A DNA stretch of 64,000 nucleotides, taken from the NCBI RefSeq assembly GCF_041296385.1, contig NC_091016.1, positions 14,111,497-14,175,496 of the forward strand, in the 5' to 3' direction. A model generated the notes under the pieces. That model searched no databases and was not told where the DNA came from. It was given only the letters and a program-made list of their open reading frames with translations. The number at the start of each line of letters is the position of its first letter. Within the stretch, counting starts at the first letter, position 1. The position numbers and the translations under genes are program-made. Source of the stretch: Aphelocoma coerulescens (lineage: Eukaryota; Chordata; Aves; Passeriformes; Corvidae). Shown piece after piece: positions 38,108 through 49,897 of the stretch.

Positions 38108-40297
38108 TCTTGCACCTTCTATTTCAGTATAACAAATCTCTCCCCCTCACAACACCCAGGTGTGTCCCAGTTCTGTTCCCAAATCCTCCCCCCTTCCCAC
38201 TTAGTTCTAGTGGTTACCATGGCTCCCTTGGCACCTGGCATAAAGACGTGTGAAACAGACTGTACCAGGCTGCGTGGAATGCCAGACCGAGGTGGAACAG
38301 AGGTGTGAGAGTGGTTGAAGCATCTCAAAAGAGAAGGCAGTGTCAGAAGAGAGGTGGTTCTGAGGCTGGAGGTGAGGCAGTGTGACTGTTTAGAGGAACT
38401 TCCAGTCAGACATCACCAGAGACAGGCAGAGGCACAGGACTTGAATGCAAACCAGCAGACGACAGTGAGTGCTTTCTAAACTTGCTCAGGTAGTAACCGA
38501 GTGAAGATGTGCCTAGAGACACAAACCAAAATGGATGCAATATCAGTTTACTAGAATATGGCATATAAAACTCCACTGATGAAAAATGAATGATTCCCTT
38601 TTAAATTTTTTCATAAGTCTGACCTTGTAGGTCTATTTTAAAATTGTAAATATAGAATTTACTGCCCACATGTTGGAGTTTGAGACTTGCTGTTCTCTGC
38701 ATTGCATTGAGTGAATGCATTTTGTTCTCTACAGACTTATAAGGGTGAGCTTTAGTTTGACACACATTTGAAATTATCTCTTAAGAATCTGACAAATTAC
38801 TGGCTTCCATCCAAGTTTCTGTTTAAATAAAAGGTTGAAAATGAAGAGTGGGCCATGCAAGCCTGCTCTCTAGCAGCTCTCTTGAGCTAAGCCTCAGAGA
38901 TGGTGGAATACGCTAAAAGCCACCAAGGTAGTCAACAATTGGACACTCAAGTTGAATATATGACTACTAAAAATGTTCTGTCCCAGGAACCAAAAGGTGC
39001 CTTAGATTCCAGGAAATGATGTAACTCCAGATAGGGTGTGGAAATAAGAATACTTTTCTTAACACTTAATTTGAGTGGGAAGAGTGTTATTGCCCTGCAT
39101 GAAGCTAAGATGGAGCAGTATCCTTCTGTCATATTTACAGCAGGAGTGATGAAATCATCTTTCTCTCTACAGATTGTGAAATCCTTTCCAGTTTGCCACT
39201 GCAGATGTCCCTCTATTTCAACGTTTATTTCTTCCCGTTTTGGTGGCTCATCACAGTTGCCATCCTCTACCTGAAGGTGAGAATGAAGGAAAGTACTGGT
39301 TTGTAAATGTATATTACATCAAACACCTCCTAGTATGGGGCACAGCTCACTGGAGTTAGAGGTTATTAAATTGATTTGGGAGTTCCTGGGAACTGGAGGT
39401 TCCAGGAGTATTTGAATGCCACTACTGTCAGCTGACAATAGCACAAGAGTATCTTCAATTAATCACAGACTGCATGGCAGAAACTTCTACTCTCTTCTTC
39501 CCCTCCAGTATCCAGTCTTATCAGATTATTACAAGTTCATCCTGGTCACCATCATGATCCTGGTCTCTCTGACAGAGCTCATTCGACTCTACCTGGGATA
39601 CGTGGGCAATCTCCTGGAGAAAGTACGTTACCAGATGTACATAATTTCTGCAAGAATTTCTGCTTTTGGGAGTTTAGCTGGCAGACATTTTATTTAAGAG
39701 ATTTAAGCTGGGGAGATGGTTATTTCTCTTCATCTTCTATTCCCTTGGCATCAGCTTCCATTTAATTCTCTGAATTCCAAGTAGGTTTCCCTCAGAAGAG
39801 AGCCCTCACTCCCTAAAACTGTTTTGTCAGAAAATACAAGTATGCTTAAAAACACAGGATATGAAAATATGAAACCACCTCACTTTGCCTTCCCACATTA
39901 TGTGCTGGCTTTTGAGAATTTAAAACAAAATGGCTTTTCTTCACAAGATTTTGGATTTTTCATCCCAGCTGTCGGGTTTTTAATTGGTGATGTCTCCCTG
40001 TTACAGGTGCCTGAGCTGGCTGGGTTTTGGCTCCTGACTCTCCTCCCGCAGTTGCCTATAATTCTCTTCTTGCTGTTTAATGAAGGTCTGAAAATCCACT
40101 CTCTGGAGCGAGCCGTGCACATCATCTTTGCCGCCTTCCTCTCCTTCCAAGTGGTCGCGGGCTTTTTCACGCTGAAAAGAATGGTGAGCACGCTGGCCGC
40201 TCGCTTCCGCCTCACCGAGTTCCACCGCCTGGAGGAGCAGCGCCCCGGGCCCGGCGCTGACAGCCCGGCCAGAGGGAGCAGCGCCCGGGGCTGGTAG
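36785..40297 (+). CDS. TMEM17: TMEM17, transmembrane protein 17 (four coding exons)
   Basis: TMEM17 is a small multi-pass protein of the ciliary transition zone. From knowledge of the family, it works with the B9/MKS (tectonic-like) complex that gates membrane proteins into the cilium. The coding exons are 36785-36932, 39173-39276, 39509-39622 and 40007-40297. All introns are GT-AG and the phases agree, giving 657 nt and 218 residues. Recognisable family features are the 'VFSDSR' N-terminal motif, 'LQMSLYFNVYFFPFWW', 'DYYKF', 'RLYLGYVGNL' and 'VPELAGFWLL'. There are four hydrophobic segments at about residues 61-83, 92-110, 127-148 and 158-178. The start codon has G at -3 and +4. The human protein is about 20 residues shorter; the extra length lies partly in a Gly/Pro/Ser-rich C-terminus. 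No competing identification seems likely. Confidence 0.96.
37503..37516. promoter_or_regulatory. X-box-like inverted repeat in TMEM17 intron 1
   Basis: GTTGCT-GT-AGCAAC is a perfect 6-bp inverted repeat with a 2-bp spacer. It fits the RFX-factor X-box pattern except for one position in the first half. RFX factors drive many ciliary genes. This site is about 570 bases into intron 1 rather than directly at the promoter, so its function is only inferred. Confidence 0.4.
38039..38107. repeat. (GATA)n microsatellite, about 17 units, in TMEM17 intron 1
   Basis: 69 bases of uninterrupted GATA units lie within the 2,240-bp first intron of TMEM17. It is probably length-polymorphic. It also offers clustered GATA motifs, though no regulatory role is shown. 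Confidence 0.97.
39173..39276 (+). CDS. TMEM17: TMEM17 coding exon 2
   Basis: Acceptor CTCTCTACAG, donor CTGAAG/GTGAGA. It enters in phase 1 and leaves in phase 0. It encodes residues 50-84, including the first membrane segment with the aromatic 'YFFPFWWLI' core. Confidence 0.95.
39509..39622 (+). CDS. TMEM17: TMEM17 coding exon 3
   Basis: Acceptor CTTCCCCTCCAG, donor GAGAAA/GTACGT, 38 whole codons. It encodes residues 85-122: 'SDYYKF', the second membrane segment and the strongly conserved 'RLYLGYVGNL' loop. Confidence 0.95.
40007..40297 (+). CDS. TMEM17: TMEM17 coding exon 4 with stop
   Basis: Acceptor CTGTTACAG, in phase 0, ending in TAG at 40,295-40,297. It encodes residues 123-218: membrane segments three and four and the cytosolic C-terminus. 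The last 20 or so residues are Gly/Pro/Ser/Arg-rich and GC-biased. Confidence 0.95.
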   Translation: MPELAGFWLLTLLPQLPIILFLLFNEGLKIHSLERAVHIIFAAFLSFQVVAGFFTLKRMVSTLAARFRLTEFHRLEEQRPGPGADSPARGSSARGW

Positions 40298-40641
40298 GGG
40301 CCCCGTGCCGGCCGGAGATCGCCCCCCGAGGGCCTGACAAGGTAACAGAGCCCGGCCCAGTGTTGCCGCAGTTCTGTTTCCGTTTTGTTGGGTCATTCTT
40401 TGCCTTCTTGCCTCAGAGGTATTAACAAAATAGGTCTTGCTCAAGAGCCGACATTAAACCTCAGAGGTTGGAGCTCCTCTCTGCAAGGAAGATCAAAGCC
40501 AATTCCATAACTGACTTGAGTGGACTATTTGTGGACTGTTACTGAGTAGGTTTGGAGACTTTTATGTAATTCAAAGTTGTGGCATTTTTAAAAAACCAGA
40601 AGCCTTTTTCCTTACTGTTTGCAGGAAATTCTTTTGTTTAC

Positions 40642-40647
40642 AATAAA
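40642..40647 (+). terminator. TMEM17 poly(A) signal AATAAA
   Basis: A canonical AATAAA lies 345 bases after the TMEM17 stop codon. It is followed within 15-30 bases by a T- and GT-rich stretch ('cttttttgtgttgg'), as expected of a cleavage and polyadenylation site. This gives a 3' UTR of about 365 bases. Confidence 0.85.
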
Positions 40648-40669
40648 TCCTTTCTACACTTTTTTGTGT

Positions 40670-43600
40670 TGGTACCAGTTTTGCCTGTATTCCAGATGTG
40701 TTGCACATATTTAATGTCTGATACCTCAGTTAAGGAAAAAACAAACCCAACCCAAAATCAAACCCAAAACAAAAACCCCAAGAGATCTCGAGGCTCAAAA
40801 AGAAGTTAGTGAACAAAGACTACACTTTCAGAGATGGTCTTCCAGGTAATTCCAGCACTTAGAAATTCCTTACTACTCTACTAGGGATGTAATTTCAAAG
40901 GTATTTGTTCCACAAAACTCTTACAGTCGTCTCCTTTGGCTTAGTTACAGTTTTAACTATCAATTCAGAGTGGTGCAATTTTCCCAGAAAGAACAGTAAC
41001 AAAATTTTAGCCATTTAAAAAAAGGGTTTTATGTCACTGAAAGGCAGAACCTGTTTTTCCCAGGTCAAGGCATATACCAAGGTTCTCTCATTCCTGTTAT
41101 GTGTATTAAATTCTAGACTGTCTTCTGCAGTTCTGGTAATGGCTAAAAGTTCACTTTTTCTGCCAAGGAGTGATGGAGATCAAACATTTAAGTAAATTTT
41201 TCATCTAAATCCTTTGAGTCCTTTAAGCAGGGCAAGAGTTGTCAGTTTTGAGAGCCAGCATCCAAACTGCTCAGAGGATTGGAAGTAAGATGAGTCTAAC
41301 ATGAAAAAGGCACATTATGCTTAAAGCTGTTGAATATTTAAAGCTTATAGAACCCAAGTTTAAAAGGGCACTAGCTTTTGTTTTTACCAAAATGGTAAAA
41401 ATGCTTTTACCAATATTTTCCTTTCAATCAATCCATGAGTGAATGGGGCAATTAATTACAGTAAATTTCCTTCTTCATTTCATTATTATAAAAGCATGTG
41501 TTATCAGAGCACATACCCCTTTGTTTTTAAGCAAACTACCATCTTGGATTGCCTTGTGTACAGAAAGAGAGGATTTCTCTAAGTCTCTAAGAGTGGCTTT
41601 TAACAGTTAATACAAAGCATTTAGAGCCCTGTAATCAGAGCCTGAGAGGGAGACAGTGAGGTTTAAGCAGAAGTTACATCATTTCAAAAATACTTTTCCA
41701 GCACTAGAAAATCCTTGTCAAAACATTCTTAACTGGTGCAGGGGGAACATTGGACATATTTTAAATGTCAGCCACAGTTACACTAATTGAGAGTGCTAAA
41801 AAACAGGGCTGAAGGAAGGTTTTTAACACTGAGATCATGAAATACAACATGAAGCTGAAAAAGTCGACTGTACACCAACAAGGAACTGGCCTCCAGGCTA
41901 AGGCCAGGAGATGTAACTCGAAATCCTTGCTTTTAGTGATAAGGAAATGATGCATTTGGAAGATCAAATTGCCATGCAAAACAACTGGAGCCAAGGACAC
42001 AAGGACACACAGCTCTTTGGGGATGGGGAGGAGGAGGGGGAAATAGAATTAAGAAAAACACTGTTAGAAGTAGAGTTGCCTGGAAATGCTAAACGTAGGA
42101 ACCAGCCTGTGACGTAGATCTTCAGCAACATATTTGATAAAGACAAGATCTCTGCATCTCTCTGCTCAGGCTTCCTAACAGATCTGCTAGTCCATTTTTA
42201 ATTTAATAATTGCCAGTTTTAATTTCACCATTACCATCATTACTTCCAGTGAGAAAGCTTGCAAGCACCTAAAATGCATGGTGCCTACAGCTGCAGCTTT
42301 GCCACGAGCTTCCTGCTCTTTGGGCACCCAGAGACAAGAGAATAAAATTACACTAGTGCTCAGGAGAGCAACAATCGATGGGGAATTACACCAAAAGTTT
42401 CCTTCAGTTTCCAAATTTCACAAGAACTGGTGAGACATCAAGCAAGCAGGAAAAAAATACACAAGCCGGACATGAGAATTTAAGATTCAGCAGAGCAAGT
42501 ATTTGGGCAGTGAGGGGGGTTGATGGTTTTCCTCACCTCTACAGAATAGATGGAAACCAAAGTGAAAGGAAGGAACTCAAAACCACTGGAAACACCTGGG
42601 AGTTCACTGGGCAGCATCCAGATGGTTCTGAACACAAGCTGAACAACAATGGCTTTCTGCCACACTGCAGTTTGTGCCAAGAAACCCCCCAAATTTATTT
42701 TTTGATGCTCTAGATAGTTACCAGCAGCTCCCCCTTCACAATCAAGATCTTTGAGTGGCTAAAGCCTAGGAACAGAAATCAGTTATTTTATTTCATGAAG
42801 TTTACTGTCAGGAAAGGTCAACAGCCAATTTTAAGGGAAATTTGTACCAACTTATTTCCTTTAACTGAATAAAAGAAATTAGGAATGGGCACATTATCTT
42901 AAAATGCTCTATTTTAGGTTACTGATCAATTTGAAGATGAGAGGAGTATTTTGTGATCAAGGGCATAGTTGGCAAATGGTTAATACCTGAACTTGGCCTG
43001 TGTCCCTTGTCTAAAATAGACTTTGTAAAAGGATTTCTCTTTTTTTAATAGTTGCAGGACTTTCAAGAAGGAGAAATTAAATTTAGAAGAGGCTTCAAAT
43101 GTGTACCTTACTTAAGCAGATCTGATAAAGCAGACATGAGATAAGACATAGATTTGATAGAAAACACACAATTGATAAAAAAGAGGGTACAGCATTAACC
43201 TTTCCATATCAACAGCTCACTCTTTACAATTTCTGCAAGAATTGCACCCAGAGGAATGAGATCATACATTTCACTCTTGCCTTTGTCTCTTATAAACTGG
43301 ACTAGACTGTGTGAATCTTTAAATAGTTGATGAAGCAGGTAGAATTGGCATCATTACATGGTCTGGTAAGATGGCCAATAGCTGGGAAAGGCTGCAGAGA
43401 TCATTCATTTTGAAAAACAAATTTTGTTTCTCGAGGTAAAAGGTCAGATAGCAACAATTAAAAAGAACTTTGTTCAGTGCTTTAAATAAAGATAATAAAG
43501 AGGTTTGCTGTAGGAGGCAGGCAAAGCCATATGTAAGGGTCAGCTGATAAGAGCAAGAAGAATTTAAACTATAACGGAATAAATAGGTTCAAGAAGTGTA

Positions 43601-45344
43601 ACACTGAGAGAAAATGTGTATGTTGATGATTGGTGCCACCAAAGTTGCCCCTGGGTACATGAAGGAGAGAATTTATTAAAAGAAAATAAATGTGGAAATT
43701 TACTAGCTGGAAACCTTCAGGGATTCAGCAGAAATGTTATTCCCCCAGCTAAGCAGCAGCCTAAAGCACACAGTTCCACATTCATTAAATACATGCAACT
43801 TTTGCAGTTTCTTATGGAAAAAAAAAAGCACTTTTTCTTCTTCAGATGGTCTAAGGTTTGAAAGTAACATAGTCCCTGGAGAGCATTTCCTGGCCAAGAG
43901 ACATGAGCACAACAGAGAAACTGTAGACAGGAATGAGCAAATCTGGCAGGCAGCTGCAAGCACAGCCATGCCAAGGCCTGTGGTTTCCCTGGTGAATTTG
44001 GGAAGTATTGACAACTTCCTTGAGAGCTGCCTTGAACATCCAGTATTAGGGCAAGAGATCCTGCAGTTTGTGAAATAGGGCACTGTTGTTCTTTGAGGCA
44101 CAGAGGAGACCCTTCTATATTCACACTGGTGGGCCCATGCTGTTCCCAGGTAAAATAATGGAGAAAAAGTGCCCGAGCACTCTTTAGTTACCACACTCTC
44201 AATGTATTGAGAACACACCATCAGCTGAGTTCATGAAGGTGAGAAGAATATCAGACATAGCTGTTCCTAATCACTTGCCCTGCTGGAGCTTTGAACAGAG
44301 CCTCTCAGCCCATGCAGCTACTGCCTGTGCCAGTCCGGAGTGATTCCGACCAGTCAATGTACCTGAGCTCCTGTTGGAATCACAGAAAGTATTTTAGCAT
44401 GGACATCTCTCCTCTCTTTGTTTTGCCTTTGACTCTGTGGCCTTGCACAGGAAACATAAAATTTATCACAGGATTAAGACTTGCAAGAGTAAGATCCGTG
44501 ACTATCTTGTGTAGGATATTAATGTAAAAGTCAACAATTAAAATACGTAGCTAAAGCACTCTGTATTTGATTTCTTTTGTTGTCGTTTGCTTTTAAAACA
44601 CCTCGATTTGAAGCAAATTCTTACCACAACCAGAAATGCAACAGATCTTCCTTTTATAAAGCAGCAGGGAGTAGGTGAACAGCAAGTCTTTGAACACTTC
44701 CATTTTGAAAATCCTGGAGAAAACTGAATCTCACTCCTTTTTTCTTTTCTTTTTTTTTTTTTTTTAATTTCCAAATTATTCATCATGATAAAAAAATCAT
44801 GCATAAAAACATGGGATGGGGAAATATTTTGAAGCTGCTTCTTTTTCTTAAGGAAAACTGCACCAAAAAAAAATATTTTAAATTCTCAAAGCCCGCCAGG
44901 CACTCAGGAGTGGGTGTCAAGGTGATAATAAAAGGACAATGTCTTTTTTTAGGGAAATACTGATAAGGCAGCAGCAAAAGGATTAGTCAAGCTGGCTGCA
45001 GTCAGGGACAGTGAAATGTGGCACAATAAAAGCTCAGTTATTGAGTTCAGGACAGCCCTTTGGACACAAAAGACTGAAATGAAGAAAAGCTGTGGGTTGC
45101 TTTGTTCTTGAGTATGATTTTTTTCTCTTTTTTTATTTTTTTACAGAAGCATGAAATATTACAGTGATAACAGAGATTGGATAATAAGAATTAAAACCCA
45201 ACCAAGGAAAATTCTCTGAGGAGGATGCACTGTGAAAGAGTAATTTGCTTCTAAACATCACCTGCAACAAAGCAACCCAACACGTGTGAGTAGGGTGGGA
45301 CACATTTGCCTGTGCTTGCATTTCTCAGCACAGCTTTCAGTTAC
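40670..45344. other. Intergenic stretch without a supported gene
   Basis: Downstream of the TMEM17 poly(A) site I find no exon that I can support. Frames here are short and without domains. A long T run lies at about 44,750-44,766. Nothing else stands out. Confidence 0.55.
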
Positions 45345-45669
45345 AGAGTCATAGAATCATTGAGAAATCATTGGAAAAGACCTCTGAGATCATCGAGTCC
45401 AGCTGATAACCCAGCACTAACCTGTGTCCCTAGGCACCACATCTAAACAGTGTTTGAACACTCCCAGGGACAGTGACACCACCACTGTCCTGGGCAGCCT
45501 GTTCCACTGCCTGGCCCCCCTTTCAGTGAAGAGATTTGCCCTAATATCCAATCTGAACCTCCCCTGGTATAACTTGAGGCTGTTTCCTCTTGTCCTAGCA
45601 CTTGTTACTCGGGAAAAGGGACTGACCCCCACCTCTTTCAGGCAAGAGCTCTGCCCATTGCCCTCCTGA
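45345..45669 (-). mobile_element. CR1 LINE 3'-end copy (antisense)
   Basis: On the plus strand the copy begins 'gagtcatagaatcattgaga', then 'gagatcatcgagtccagctg', then the block 'tgttccactgcctgg'. Next come 'cagtgaagagatttgccc', 'acttgaggctgtttcctctt' and 'cttgttactcgg'. These are successive parts of the CR1 3' region in reverse complement. It is about 325 bases long, moderately diverged and 5'-truncated. Confidence 0.9.
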
Positions 45670-48600
45670 ATAAAATGTCTGGGCTTGTAAAAGTAAAATA
45701 ATAATTTCTTACTCTTCTTCAACTCAGGGGGGGCAGGATGTTCAGAGAAGTTTTGCAGTGCTTTAAGCCATTTTCCTCCTCTGTTTTTAGTACTGCTGCT
45801 GAAATCAGCCAGTGAACAGGTCTTGTCCTGGGCCTGAAGGCTGAGGGACCCTTCTCCCCCAAAGCTGAAAGATTTTAGGCAGTCCTGCTTGCTGCATACA
45901 TAATATGGTGCTGCCCATCCTGTGCCATCAGATCACCACCCTGTAGGAAGGACATCCAGAACACAGATCTTCCCATACTTTATGGGAACCAGGCACGTGT
46001 GGCTCAGCCCTGCAGAAATCCCGGTGCTGTTTGCATGCAGAACAGGCACACGCAGCAGCCTTGCAGTGACAGCCCTGTTATTTACCACCCATTTACTGTA
46101 CATCATTAACACTCTGTAGGCTTTCTGACACACAGCTAGTTCCTGCTCTCCCTTCTGTGTGGCTTTGATGGGTTAGACACATAAATGGTGCTTTCTGGGG
46201 CTGTGTTCAGGGACTGCTTGCAGTTTGGTTTGTCTGCCACTGCAGCAGCAGGAGCTGGAAACTGAGAAAAATGGAGGCACCAGCTTTGCTGACAGCAGCA
46301 TGCACATGGATGCTGTTGCCTGGATCCCTTTAGGGGGAAAAAAAATTTGGAAAATATCTTCTGTGGTGTTTTCAGCCAGCAGAGGGGCAGGGCAGCTTTT
46401 CCTCTTGCTAGCAATGTGAGAAATCCCCATTGTAATATCTAGTGCTTGTTATCCTTCTTGATAGCTTCCTGCTATCCCACTTTTGTTGGCATAATAAAGC
46501 ACATCTTTACTGCAATACATCTTTCACATGTGCAGCCCACTCCTAAGAGAGCCATTTTGGCTGATTAAATTCAAACTGTTGTACTTATTCAGCCACGTGC
46601 AGATATTTTTCTCCATCCCTATTTCTCCTTCCACCTCTGAGCAAGCCCAGACCACTGCATTTCCCAAAAAGCAGCTGAAAACACCCAAATCTGCAATTAG
46701 AGACCCGCAAAGCCACTGGCACATGTAACACCAACAAGAACTAGGGGAAAAAAATTAAAGTTCAAAAGCCCCAAACAAATTAAAGCACAGCTAAGTTGAA
46801 TAATTTTAAGGGCAGATCTAAAATGCACATACCAGCACAAATATTTTGATGATCTCAGTTAAGAGACTCCACCTCTCTCCCTCCTCAGGGCCACAAACAA
46901 AGTTAGGTCACTGCAAAAACATTTTGGACTGAAGTACTCCAGCAGGAGAATGCACCCTTCCTTGGGGTTTTAACTGTTAAAGCCTTATAAAGCAGAAACT
47001 CTTCTAAATAAAACTGGGATGAAATCAGTGTGTGTAGTAGGATTTTTTGTTATATTCTCTTTTAAGGCAAACTATGAGAGCTTAATGTTATCCTCAGGGG
47101 GCTTTTAAGCCTGACACTGAGACTGAGACACAGGTGATGCACAAGTGAGGAGGGATTTTTTTTGCCTCCTGTATAATGAATCCTGACTTTCACTGGAAAA
47201 CTGAAAGCAGGCTTGGAAGTGAGGACAAAGTGGCTGGTGGTGCATGGTGACACTGCTGAGCATCACCCTGGTCCAAGTGCCCATGCCATGGCTGATGGAC
47301 ACACAAGAATTTGAGGTGGGGGAAGAGCTATGGTTGCATTTCTGTGACAGTAATTACATGTATTTCACACAGTTTAGCTGATGTCATGTGTTACAATAGG
47401 TGCTGTGAAGAATACTCATTTATTAAGTAACTTATTGCATAATAATTAACAACTAATCACTCGTGAGTTAAGATGCTCTGGGAACAGACCCAATTCACAG
47501 TCTGTGCTGCCTCCCTCCAGAAAATATGACTATTTAGACAGTGCTCCTCACCCCCCAAAACCCTCCAGCCCTGCAAAGCCCCTGCTTGCATGCACACATA
47601 TCTGCAGGTGATCACTGTGTGCGTGGCAGCAGCTCCAGCAGAGAAATCAAACTCTCAGGTGATACCCACAGGGTAGGTAGGGAGCTGCAGCTGCATCCTC
47701 TGGGATAGAGAAGAAGCTTTTAGGCCAGGCTAGAGGAAAAATGCCGTTTCCAGGCCTCATTTCTCCCCTCTGCCTCATTAATTTGAAGCTGTCACAGATA
47801 TATATCTGCACTTAATCACAGTCACTCACTTGAGGGAGTATCACTCAGCCAGTCAGCAAAATACCGCTAAAATTTTCTGCACTTGAGCTGATAAGGGAAA
47901 ACCCACTTTCTCCAGGGGTCATTGTCCCTGCTTTGTGGTTAAATTACAGCCTAGTGCCATTCAAACCACAGCATGAAGCCACACTCCCACATTTTCACTC
48001 TAGTAGCCTGTGCCAGCGCTTGGCTGTGGTGTCCTCCTAAATCCACCACTTCACACAAGCACATCTGAGCCTCTGGAGGTGTCCCTCAGCATGACAATGA
48101 CCTCAGCAATACCCCAGCCTCTACCAACTGGCAGACATTCATGGGCAGCAAAGACACACGGGTGGTGTCCCAGTGGGCCGTGAGCACCCACATCCCTTTC
48201 CCAGCTCTTTCCTGGCTGTGGGAAAGAAAACCAAACTCATGGCGGTGTCTCCCTTCACAGCGATTCTCCCCATGCATTACCTGTAGCTTTCACTACTCAG
48301 GTTAAGGTACCAGCCATGGCCACCACATGTGGAATGTCGCCCATTATTCATGGCTTTTCTGATGAAGTAGGTGCAAATAGAATGAGGGGTGTCCCACAAG
48401 GACCTGCCTCCACATCTTCTGCCCTAGCTTGATGGTTCATGTCCAAGTGCTCTGGACAGTGCTCTGTGGCCAGATGAGGCTTGCCCTGCCTGCTTCAAAA
48501 CCCATGAAAAAAAACAGTCAGATGAACTTGAAGGATTTGGGAAGAATGTGTTCAACCAGGCTTAGTAAATGTCTTTAAAGAAAAAAAAATCAGCTGATGT

Positions 48601-49004
48601 TCAAATACTGTTCTTCCACTGCTGTTCCTAGGGCATGTCCCAATCTCCAATAAATCCTGGACCCTCTGAAACCTCTGCACACTCCTCAGTCACACAGCAA
48701 TAATGCACGAGAGGACAGTTCCTACTGAAAAGAAAAAAATTATTTGTGGTGGCCCATAAATCATCAGAGTGTGTCATTTCATATGGCCAAGGGCTGTGAG
48801 CAAGCAGAGCGCTGCACAGCGAGGTGACAAATTCATTTTGGATATCAGAAGCAGCACAGCTTCCAGTCAATCTCTCGACTGACCAAATTCAGATTTACAG
48901 ATCCAGCAGATTTGTCTTGTTTAATTGTCTATTAATTCATTCCACTGCAGATGAGAGAGAAGAGCAGACACCAATATCCTGACCTGCATCAGAGGGAAGG
49001 AAGT
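45670..49004. other. Intergenic stretch without a supported gene
   Basis: No exon, RNA gene or sizeable repeat could be supported in these 3.3 kb. Open frames are short and overlap on both strands. Confidence 0.5.
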
Positions 49005-49897
49005 TTGGGACAGAGTGCCTGCTCAGCAAGTTAACTGGTGACACAAAGCTGGGAGCAGTGGCCAATACCCCAGAGTGCTGTGAGCCCTTCAGAGGGACCT
49101 TGACAGGCTGGAGAGATGGGCAGGAAGAACCTCCTGAAGTTCAGCAAGGGCAAATGCAGGGTCCTGCACCTGGGGAGGAACGGCCCCAGGCACCAGCACA
49201 GGCTGGGGGTGACCTGCTGGGAAGCAGCTCTGGGAAGGAGGACCTGGGGGTGCTGGTGGACAACAAGCTGTCCATGGGCCAGCAGTGCCCTTGTGGCACA
49301 TTGCCAATGGCATCCTGGGCTGCATTAGGAAGAGCATTGCCAGCTGGTCAGGGAGGTGATCCTGCCCCTCTCCCCAGCCCTGGTGAGGCACATCTGGAGT
49401 GCTGTGTCCAGTTCTGGGCTCCTCAGGACAAGAGAGACAAGGAGCTCCTGGAGAGGGTCCAGCAGAGGGTGGCAAATGATGAAGGGACTGGAGCCCCTCC
49501 CTTCTGAGGAAAGGCTGAGGGAGCTGGGCCTGTTCAGGCTGGAGAAGAGACACTGAGAGGGAACCTCATCCATGTCTGTCAGTGTCTGCAGGGAGGGCTC
49601 AGAGGATGGACCAGGCTCTGCTCGGCGGTGCCGGGCAATGGGACAAGAGGCAGCGGGCAGGAACTGAGGCACGGGAAGTTCCACCTGACCATGAGGGAGA
49701 GGTTCCTCACTGAGCAGTGCCCGAGCACTGGGACAGATTGCCCAGAGAGGCTGTGGAGCCTCCCTCACTGGGGGTATTCAAGAGCCATTTGGACACCATC
49801 CTGTGCCATGTGCTCTGCGATGACCCTGCTTGAGCAGGGAGGTTGGACCACAGTGGTCTCTTCCAACCTGACCCATCCTGGGATTCTGGGAAGTCAG
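49005..49897 (+). mobile_element. CR1 LINE 3' portion, about 0.9 kb, sense
   Basis: This is the longest CR1 copy in the window. It includes the end of the reverse-transcriptase coding region, with 'ttcagcaagggcaaatgcag' then 'gtcctgcacctggggaggaa'. The usual 3' part follows: 'ctgagggagctgggcctgtt', 'gaggttcctcactgagca', and a 3' end near 'cctgggattctgg'. Residual frames (such as 49,058-49,507) are pieces of the decayed element's coding sequence with frameshifts, not host genes. It is 5'-truncated, as usual for CR1. Confidence 0.92.

Noticed and set aside
49058..49507. 149-codon frame that could be taken for a host gene
   Set aside because: It lies wholly inside the CR1 copy, in residual reverse-transcriptase and 3' sequence of that element.
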